64,000 nt of DNA from Hesseltinella vesiculosa (lineage: Eukaryota; Mucoromycota; Mucoromycetes; Mucorales; Cunninghamellaceae): positions 1,257,001-1,321,000 of the forward strand of contig MCGT01000001.1 in assembly GCA_002104935.1 (NCBI GenBank), in the 5' to 3' direction. Made by a program: the position numbers and the translations under genes. The notes under the pieces are model-generated. The model saw only the letters and a list, made by a program, of their open reading frames with translations, ran no database searches and was not told the origin of the DNA. Shown here piece by piece: positions 55,548 to 64,000 of this stretch (position 1 is its first letter; every line of letters starts with the position of its first letter).

Positions 55548-58256
55548 CTAGGGGGCTTCGATCGAGATGGTTTCCAACGGAGAGGAGGAGTGTTGGTCAT
55601 GTTGAAGCTCCAGATCCAAAAAGACAAGGGCAGCATTGGCAGCGTCCAGGAGGGAGTGGAAAAAGTAAGGGTAGCGGTCTTGGATGGTAGCAGCCTCGGG
55701 GCGGGTGAACGGGTGGTCGGCAGGGACATCTTTCTGGTCATCAGGCTGGTCATCGTCATCACTGTCGTCGTTGTCGTCGTCGTCATCTTCAGGACACTGG
55801 GTCCAGGGAGGTGGCCAGTTGACGTCCTGGTAGGAGACAGACGAAGCTGAGGTCCGTGAGCGGGTATCGCAGCGACGGCGGGGGTGATGATTGACGTCCT
55901 CGATGGCGGTGGTGACAATGTCATTCTTTTCCAGGTCGAGGGACGAAGGAGCAGGAGAGGCCGGGCTGGGTGGTTTGGCAAAGAAGCGGGGCAGGAGACG
56001 GTGGGTTGGCGTGGCCGGCTTCTTTTTCTTGAGGTCATTGTGGAAGCGGAAGACATTGGTTTGGACTTGTTTGCGGTGTTGACGGCCAAAGCCGGCATAC
56101 AGCAGACCGTGGCGGACATGGACGGAATCGTTGAGCACAAAGAACCAGGGGGTGGCGTTGCCGGTATATTGATCGACCATGCGCGAGAGCTCAGCCAGGG
56201 CTTCCATGGCACTGTAATCCAGGATGTAGACGGCAGACAAGTCCAGCACGACGGAAGACAGCACGGGTTTTTCACGGCCCTTGTCATTGCTGGCGACGGG
56301 GTCATTCCAGGGGCGGCCGCCGATGCCCAGGGGCAGAGGTTTGCCGCGACAGGTTTGCTCCTTGACCATGTCCATGAGCTGGGAAAACAGGTAATTGACG
56401 TTTTCAAACACCAGGTCGGCGCAGGGCCGGAAGCAAAGGATGCTGGGGGCAATGGGGATGACTCGGCCGTGAAAGACGGGGTCGGTGAGAGACACGAAGT
56501 GGGTGTTGTTCTGGAGAAGCTGGACGTGCTGCAAGTGGACAAGAGAGCGCTGGTTGGCGGTGGTCATGGGAGACTTGTCCAGCATGTGTTTTTCCTTTAC
56601 GTTTGTGATGGCGTCGCTGGTGGGGGAGGTGGGTTCTTTCGGGAGATCGACTCGGCCCAACAGCGTAAACGAAGGTCGGGCCAGGCGGTAGAGCTGGATG
56701 ACGATGGAGAGGGCCAAGGGGATGTAGACAGCAATGTCCATGCGGGTGACGAGGGAGATGATGTAGGCCGAGGCAAAAATTAAGAATTCCGAGGGATGGG
56801 TGTTCCAAAACTTGACCCAGACGCGAGGACCGCAGATGAGATCGGTGACAGCGTGACACACAATGGCGCCAATGGCTGCGTTGGGGATGAATTGCAGAGC
56901 GGGAGTGAAAAAATAGATGGTGAGGATGACAATGGTGCCTGCAAAGATGTTGCACAAGGGTGACCGTGCACCTGACTTGGCGGTGACAGCTGTGCGTGAA
57001 AAAGCGCCTGTCATGGGGTAGGCAGAGAAAAAACTGCCAAAGATGTTGGCTAGGCCAATGGACATGATTTCTTGGTTGACTCTGACTGAGCGGAGGGAAA
57101 GGGAGGGTGAGCATGGCTGTCTGTTTTTTTTAGTAGGAGGGCTTACTTTTGTAGTCGGCGATTTTACCAAGACTGGTGGCAATGGCACAGTGTTCCATGA
57201 TTTGTAAGACGACGACGCCGATCAGTTTGGACATCACCATGGACAGCAGGGCTGAGTCCCATTGGGGGACGCCCATGTTTTGGAAGCCAGCGGGGATATG
57301 ACCGAGGGTAATAAAGGGAGACGAGCCATGAATATGTTGGACGAGAAATGCCAGCAAGGTAGAGAAGATGATGACGACGATGTTGCGGGAGATGTTAAGA
57401 AAGAAGAACAGGCGGGCTCGATGAGGGTATTGCTTGGTCCAACGGGCTGTCCAATAACGCACCGAGTACAAAAAGATCAAGGCCGAAATGCCCAGCACTG
57501 CGTCCAAGTGGATATGTGGCAAGTTGATCAAGGTTTCGCCAAAGATCAAGTAGGTAGGTTTGGTGGTATCGATCGAGGGAATCCCAAGTACTTTGCATAA
57601 CTTCAAAACAAGTCAGACCCGCGCGATTTTTTTTTTCCTTTCATCACTTACCTGATTCACCACAATGGTCAAACCGGATCCAGCCATAAAGCCAGCAAGA
57701 AGAGGTTGAGATATAAAGTCGAAGAGGAGGCCCAGGCGGAGCGAGGCAACGAGTAAATTGATAATGCCAGTGCACAGAGTGATGAACCCGGCCACGTGAG
57801 CATAGGTCCATAGACCACTTTGGAATTGAGGGGTGTTGACAATGTCGACGATGATATTACCGACCAAGAGACTGTTGATGGCGGTGGTACCAATGCTGAT
57901 ATCCTTGGAAGTGCCAATGAACGGATAAATGAAGACGCCAGTGATACTTGAGTAGAGCCCCAAACTCGGAGGCAATTCGGCCATTTTTGCTAAACGTTAA
58001 AAAAAAGATCAAGAATGAATGATCTAGGTCTTTTTTTTAAAAAAAAAAAAAAAAAATTACCATAAGCCATGGATTGAGGGATCACGACAATGCCCACCGT
58101 CAAACCACACAAGAGATCGCTGTAAAACCATTGACGGTTATAATGAGGTAGCCATTGCAGGATGGGAAAAGCGGATCGCCACCAATTTGGATCTGGTTGG
58201 AGAGAAGATGCCAACCTTTGCTTTAAAGACGGAGGAGGTAAAGCATCATAGTACAT
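55548..58256 (-). CDS. SUL1: SLC26/SulP sulfate permease
   Basis: A plasma-membrane sulfate (or anion) transporter. Four exons, about 840 residues, from the ATG at 58256 (MYYDALPPPSLKQRLA). The SulP signature is DLLCGLTVGIVVIPQSMAYA, split by an intron, then KMAELPPSLGLYSSITGVFI and the GTSKDISIGTTA motif. Repeated membrane helices follow and INQEIMSIGLANIFGSFFSA precedes a GAFSRTAV segment. The C-terminal STAS domain has VVLDLSAVYILDYSAMEAL and is followed by an unusual very acidic stretch (EDDDDDNDDSDDDD, about 55755-55795) before the last conserved helix. The exon 3/4 junction is set to give INQEIM, matching the family. About 10-12 membrane spans are expected. Confidence 0.92.
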
Positions 58257-58689
58257 GAAATAAAACAAGTGCTTTGAAAGGCTGAGGAAGAAAAGAAAAA
58301 GCGACCATACAAAAAAAAACTGCTTTTAAGTGCAGCGGGCGTGTGAAACTGTGCCTTTTTTTCTGACATTTTTCATTATCCGCTTTTCCCAACCAACCAA
58401 AAAGGGTAGTCAAGATCAACAAAGCAATGTCATTGCCCAAAGAAAAAAAAAGGCTTGCGACAATGACGTCGTCTTGGATCGTCAGATTTGATCACGAGGT
58501 CTGAGGGCCAAATTGGGCAACTGCCAATAAAAAGAAAAAAAAACCCATCGTGTGGAGACCATCGCCAGTATGCAAATCATTTACATATTTTCCATGCACT
58601 TAAAAGTCCAGGCTTTATTATTATTTTCGAGCTGGTTTTTTTTTTACGGGTGGTTTCCATCCGGATGGCAAGATAGTGTTGATGAGCGA
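58257..58689. other. Sulfate permease promoter side
   Basis: A/T-rich stretch upstream of the permease ATG. No gene was seen. Confidence 0.45.
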
Positions 58690-60610
58690 GCTGTGGGTTC
58701 TGGCTGGGAGGCGGGTGACGAAGTAGCCATACCCATGCTCTGTTTTTCTCCCAGGGTCATGGTCGATCGTTTGGTGCGATCCTTCAGTTGCTTCCAAGCT
58801 GTTTTGAGGGAAAACAGGGGTGTCAAGCCCATTTTAAAATGGCCCAGCTGTCTCTTCGGATACATTGGGTTTTGACAGGCATAGCTTGTTCATGTCAAAC
58901 AACGTAGGCGAAATGGGAGAAATGAACCGGCAACTGATAAAAATGGAGCTTGCCGGCGCGGAAGGAATGTATAGAATTGAGGAATCCATGGTCCATGCTG
59001 TTTTCAGGGTCGAATGCACTTGATCACCTTGCCAAAACATTGCATCACCGGGTTCAACGCCAGGCCCAGAGGTCATCCATCCAGAATAGGCTTGTGTTCA
59101 GCCTCGGTGATGTCATGACCGGACCCCAGAATAGTCTGCATCCTCTTGGAGCAACGGCTTGACACGAACGTCGACTCTTTGCTACATAGCCTTGCGCGAT
59201 GGATGCCACCCGGAAATCAAGCGACTGTCAGGAATGTATAACTTCCCATCGGCAGTTACCAAATGCATCATGGAGGGAGTTTTTTAAGAGCTCGGGATGT
59301 TCCTAGCTAAAATGAAGGTCCAGGTTCAGTATCGTGACTTTCTTTTCCCACCACAAATGCGCCATATCCAGATCTTTTTCTTGCTGATGACAGTCAAAGG
59401 TCCTTGAAGGGCTTGATCATGGTGAAGGTGTTTGAAAATGTAAGCCTTCTTCCTTGTATGGGGTCCTCTTTTTTTTTTTTTTTTTGGTCTCGATTTTTTT
59501 TTTTTTCCTAGCTAGAATCTGGGCGCAGTCCAGGATCTTGGGTCGAGGAAAAGAAGTCCAGATTCTGATAAGGGCTGTGCAGCTGCACCTCTGCATGTCG
59601 AGTAGAAATTGTCCCTGTCCCGACCAAGTTACCATGCCCGCATTATATTTGAGGGGCACAGAGAAGGAAGAGAGTCCATCTACTGCGAGAGTGATGCCTT
59701 TTTTGGAAAAAAAAAAAAAAAAAGAGGGAGCACTTCTCAGTGTGGCATTGTTTTGAAATTGTACATTCTTTTCAATTGCGCGCTGCTTTTGTCAAGCCAA
59801 GCTGAGGAGAGGGACATTGACGTAAAATGAACAGCCATGACATCGGAAAAGGAATGGATGGCACTTTGGACTTTTGGATGACTTACTTTTTAATATCGAA
59901 GGTAGTTTACACTTTTCACATGGCTAGACACGACATGATAGCAACGAAATTGATACTCACTCCTTCAAGCGTCTCACAAATCACCATGTGCATTGGCACA
60001 CGAAAGGAGTCATTGCGTGCACTCAGGCATCGACGGCCGGTGCGGAGGTTGAATCTAGCGATCCAGATCCGATTTTCAAAAAATAAAACAAAGCAATGCT
60101 ATGCCTATGCCTATACCATGCTTTTGAGTGGCTGGGCATTTTTTCATGGGAACGTTAATGCATCAATGATGAGGGCACGGAAAAAGTCAGGTCAATGGGT
60201 GAAGATCACCCAGCCAACTTTTTTATCCGTTTCCATTGGCCTAGGGGACCCCCAGATGATTACAAAATCACACTGTGAAATGAAACCCATTTTTGCCTAC
60301 CGGCTTCATCAAAGTGATTTTGAGTGGGGGTGGTGGTTTTTGTGGGGGGGATCTTGCAGGATGCCTTTTAGCCAATGGCGGGATCTCTGGCAGAACTTGG
60401 CGAATGGCCATAGCACCGGGGCTGTCGAACCTGGACCGAAGTTGCAGAATGGATCCAACCACCATTGTTCTCGATCACTTGGTCCATCGTATTCTTGGTG
60501 TGGATGGCGGTGTGACCCATGTCGTGAAATCGGTCCGTGGAGGATGGCGGTGGGATGGCGGGCAGCTGCTCTTTCAGTAGGCTGAAGCTTGGCTTCTTGG
60601 TTGGGTTTGG
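58690..60610 (-). pseudogene. Decayed DUF1479-like (2-oxoglutarate/Fe(II) oxygenase-like) gene
   Basis: The minus strand carries, in the right order but with stops and frame changes, pieces that fit the DUF1479 family. N-terminal helix SFSLLKEQL and the strand PGAMAIRQVLPEIPPL lie at about 60390-60580. A GQGQFLLDMQ...TALIRIWTSFPRP piece lies near 59520-59620. The best piece is at 58915-59076: SGPGVEPGDAMFWQGDQVHS followed by DSSILYIPSAPAS. An end piece MTLGEKQSMGM lies near 58735-58770. The active-site-like HxD/H segment (FWxxDxVH) has Gln-Gly where family members usually have His-Cys. The identification rests on short motifs read by eye. Confidence 0.5.
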
Positions 60611-60833
60611 AAGGGCCCACATGGTCAGCACAGACAAGATATGTCCTTTGCTTTTTGCACTTTGGAGCATATTGGTTGACAAGGCCGCGAAAAAAAAAGA
60701 GAAAGGTTCCATGTCGCGGACGTCCGCATCACAACATCCAAGCCCAGCACCGTTCCTTGGACCGATGTCACGCCACTTTTTTTTTTTTTTTTTTTTTTTT
60801 TTGCACAACATTTAATTTACGCAAAGCGAGGAA

Positions 60834-61337
60834 TCATAAATTTTCTCGGGCAGCTCGGATCAAAGGGGCCAAGGATCGTAATGGGTCAGCCTTGGCCAGA
60901 AAGGCGTGCTGTAGGAGATGGCTGGAGGAGGGGCGATTCTCTGGATCGACTTGCAGGCAGAGAGCAAGGAAAGAATGGAACACATCGCTGAGGGACTCGG
61001 GGTTCTGTAGGTCGGGAGTGCCATTGGTGGCAATCAAGTACAAGGCACGTAGGGGGTTTTCATTCAAATACGGAGGTTCACCATCGACCATTTCAATGCA
61101 AAGAATCCCAAGCGACCAAATATCCACTGAATACGAATAAGAAGACCGTTTGACGACCTCGGGAGCCATCTAAAAACAAAGTGAGCCTCTTTTTTTATAT
61201 AGGGCCAAGAGTTTTACCCAATAGGGCGTTCCGACCATGGTGGTGCGTTTTGCCTGGTCATCATTCAATTGGGCACAAAAGCCAAAATCAGCTACACGGT
61301 TCGTCAAGAAACAAAAATGGGTTAGGCATCTAAATGC

Positions 61338-61421
<84 letters not shown>

Positions 61422-63355
61422 AAAGAGACTTACTGAGTTTGATATGGCCTTGAAGGGAAAGAAGGATGTTGTCGCTCTTAATATCACGGTGGATAACACC
61501 TTTGTTGTGGAGATGCTCGAGGCCTTGCAGGACTTCCTTGCAAACAGCGGCAATTTGAGGCTCGGTCATCATGTTGCACGTGACGACATCGGTCAAGCTA
61601 CCACCTTGCATGTATTCCATAATGACCCAGAGATCACCTTTCCACACGTAGGCATCGATAAAATTGACAATGTTGGGGTGTTTGGACTGCTTCATAACGA
61701 CGATCTCGTTGATGATCAATTCCTTTTTGGGCTGTTGTTGCAAATTCATTTGTTTGATGGCGACAGAGGTGGTATCGTCCGTTCCGGCTGGATGGGCTGT
61801 ATACACCCCGCCTGAAGCTCTGTTGGAGGGGGAGAGTGAGTGGGAAGGAGGGAGTGTGTGTGTGTGTTTCTTTACCCTTGGCCGATTTTGACCATGTCGG
61901 TATAGATAACAGTTGGGTCTCTGTTGTCGCAGATGTCTTCCAGGCGTTTCAAGACCTCGGCATCCTTGAGGGCGGCTTGTTTTCGATCTTTGGAGGAACG
62001 TCGTTTGATGACAGGCTGGGTATCTTGCTGTTGGGCTGGTGCGTCAGAAGAAGGCTGGGTGAGGGAGAGACGTGCAGGGGGTAGGGTGGTGGGTGGCACA
62101 ACGGTGAGCGGCGGGGTGAGCTCTGGGACGTGGTGATCCGTGGACGGAGGTGCTGAGTCATGGTGATCCTTCCAACCGGCAGCAGAGGTAGGGGTGGAGG
62201 TGGATGCTTTCAGTGACACCGATTTTTCAGCTTTCTCGGGGGTATCTAACGATAGGAAAAAGTGAATACAAAAAAAAAAAGGAGACAGAGTGACACGAAC
62301 GATCCGGTTTCTGGGGCGTGGGGGTGACATTAGGCTATGAAAAGAGGCGTCAGCATCCACCGTCGCTTGTTGAGGGTTGTTCTTACGGCATAGATTGTAT
62401 GGCGCTGCGGGGTAGGTTGGGCTTCCTTTTCCTTGCTGACGCGAGACCAGCGCCGCCACTTGGATGGGTCGACATGGGTTCTTTCAGGGACGTCGAGGGT
62501 GGCGGGGGCTTTGGGTATTTTGGACCAAACCGTCTGATCCATTTGCTGGACGCCTTGATAAAACTCAATGGCATGGATGACAGCCTAGACAGGAAAGGAT
62601 GGGTATGGTTGGCTGGCGGAGGAGGAATTACCTGAGGATTGAGTTCTTGCTCCTTTTTGGTGATACCGCTGTGACAGAGGAGGACTTGCCATTCATTGGG
62701 CAGACCGGTGAATTCGCCAGTGTGAGCATCAAAGCCAACGTGGGTGACATGGCGGGTGTTGTAAGGCAAGGAGATTTCAGACGCGGCTTTGTTGTTATGT
62801 TGACTGGACAGGAAGTCTAAACAGTGGGGATGAGCGTCCTTCTCCTTTCGGATCTCCCTAGCTCGTTTTATTCCCCAGAAGTCTCCTTTTACCAGACATG
62901 CCAACGACAAACTTATCCAAGACCCCTTTGAATGACGAACGGTCTTTGACCGGATAGACATGGACTTCCCCACGGCACAAGGCATTGGCAGCGACAGATG
63001 CAGTAGAGTAGGTAGACGAACGGTCACCAGGAGCTTTGACGAGGGTGGAGGCGAGAGAATGGACGGTGACGGGCGGGTGATTCGATAAATGAGGTGGTCG
63101 TTCGGGGGATGACATGGGGTTGTTGTTTGTGTTGTAGAGTTTGGTGACGGGAGGTTTGGGACCCAAGGAAAAGTGACGAGATAAAGTAGGGCTGGATTTA
63201 CATGGTTTGATGTGCGCTTGCGGTTGATAGTTTTGCTGCTGTTGAAAGATGTTCACAAAGGAACGACGCGAAAGGCTATGGCGGACATCGCCTGGATGAT
63301 GAGCTTGTTAGCTTGGTCAACCATTAAGAAGCTACTTACGTTTCTCTTGTGACAT
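60834..63355 (-). CDS. CLA4: PAK-family Ser/Thr protein kinase (CLA4/STE20 type)
   Basis: A p21-activated kinase controlling polarity and cytokinesis downstream of Cdc42/Rac. Exon 1 is very short (MSQEK-R), from ATG 63353-63355. The N-terminal region is Ser/Pro-rich and includes [14 protein letters not shown]. The CRIB/PBD is [20 protein letters not shown] with [19 protein letters not shown] and [10 protein letters not shown]. After a Ser/Pro linker the kinase domain has [15 protein letters not shown], the ATP Lys in VAIKQMNL, the catalytic loop [21 protein letters not shown] and [23 protein letters not shown]. About eight exons, about 650 residues. I see no full PH domain, so CLA4 against STE20 is uncertain. 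One kinase-domain intron holds a long (CT)n microsatellite. Confidence 0.9.
61341..61418. repeat. (AG)n/(CT)n microsatellite in kinase intron
   Basis: About 39 uninterrupted AG dinucleotides on the plus strand, hence a pure CT tract on the sense strand of the CLA4-type gene, just downstream of the donor GTAAGT and before a branch-like segment and the acceptor GTGTAG. Confidence 0.97.
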
Positions 63356-64000
63356 TGTGATGAGAAGAAGACAATCACAAGGAAAAGCAAACCAAGCATA
63401 ATAAAAGGAAACAAGGAGCAACCGCAGGCCAGAGAAAAAAGGAGAAAAAAAAAGGACTGGCCTATCGAATTTGGCACGCCCTGAAAAAAAAAAAAAAAAG
63501 CATGAACGCTGGGGTTGAAAACATCTGTCAAAACAGCCAGCTTTTTTGTTTGACCGAAATTTTTTTTTTTTTGTTTTTTTTTCTCCTTGACGTTGGCGCA
63601 AAAATGAAAGAGCATTGTGGCTCCGTTTGTGTCACCATCCGATTTTGATCGCTGGGCTAATTAACGGCAAGATCGGGGGCAGCGCCCATGAATTGGTGGT
63701 TGAAGAGAGGCTGAAAAAACATGGCAAGAAAGAAACAGAGTTAAAAACGGCGTGCAACAGGATAAACCGATGGAGAGGTAGTTCGAAAGTCATCCAGAAT
63801 CGTTTTGTAGATCGTTGGAGCCAGGCAAGGAAGACAAGGTTGGCTTTTAAGGTTTGTTTGAACAGCATGGTGTTGGCATCCACACGGGCAAACATGGCAA
63901 ATGGAAAAGTGCAAGAGTGGATGAAACATGAACTGGCGCTGTGATTGGTCAAGTGGCAGCACCCGATTCCAGACTCCATCGGATTCAACGTCGAAGGAAG
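63356..64000. other. Intergenic: CLA4-type kinase promoter and window end
   Basis: T/A-run-rich sequence near 63480-63575, then about 400 bp in which both strands are open by chance but show no recognisable domain. No exon of a neighbouring gene could be supported up to the window end. Confidence 0.45.

Noticed and set aside
55884..56783. 299-codon plus-strand open frame
   Set aside because: Antisense shadow of the sulfate permease STAS/linker exon; Gly/Asp/Val-rich composition without a family.
63615..63988. Open frames on both strands at the window end
   Set aside because: No domain, no splice signals, and openness on both strands suggests chance.

Overview
The window is nuclear DNA of an early-diverging filamentous fungus, most likely a member of the Mucorales (Mucoromycota). 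The evidence is: many short spliceosomal introns (GT...CTGAC/CTCAC...T-run...AG) with very long poly-T/poly-A tracts; compact genes on both strands separated by 0.1-1.5 kb; Mucorales-style mariner and Fanzor-type transposon genes; and typical fungal housekeeping proteins. The genus cannot be determined. No RNA gene, CRISPR array or prokaryotic operon was seen.

Left part (1-31.1 kb), mostly housekeeping genes: 2-oxoglutarate dehydrogenase E1 (KGD1, 3' end off the window), autophagy factor ATG101, a MoaB/Mog-domain protein, a METTL21-like methyltransferase, a decayed short copy of a Fanzor transposon (7.3-8.0 kb), a small secreted Cys-rich protein, actin-binding ABP1, ribosomal protein eS26, a THP3/LENG8-like SAC3-domain protein, a base-exchange phosphatidylserine synthase, a full-length ABCC transporter, ISD11 (LYRM4), an S/P-rich unknown protein, an SAM methyltransferase, a BAR-PH-ArfGAP protein and a secreted GH5 exo-1,3-beta-glucanase.

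Middle part (31.9-41.3 kb) is a nest of mobile DNA. It has a locus resembling a diverged IS607-type serine recombinase (copy A), an inverted copy of its 5' part, a 1.8-kb two-level satellite, a truncated recombinase copy B, a long multi-exon Fanzor (TnpB-like RNA-guided nuclease) gene on the minus strand, and a frameshifted mariner/IS630 transposase fragment.

Right part (41.9-64 kb): an ENA-type P-type ATPase, pyridoxal-phosphate synthase PDX1/SNZ, a RING/TRAF-type zinc-finger protein, a second and structurally intact Fanzor gene (51.3-54.6 kb), a SLC26 sulfate permease, a decayed DUF1479-like gene, and a CLA4/PAK kinase.

Main points for the hunt: (i) two unrelated-looking Fanzor genes, one with an internally deleted relative that keeps both ends of the element, so the retained 3' non-coding tail is a candidate guide-RNA/right-end segment; (ii) recombinase-like ORFs beside the second Fanzor, as a possible eukaryotic IS607-like TnpA partner; (iii) a KGD1 gene whose frame requires a 1-nucleotide exon and which also has a 24-nt exon; (iv) an ENA gene whose first intron cannot be removed in frame with canonical sites; (v) a nested satellite array inserted between the recombinase copies.
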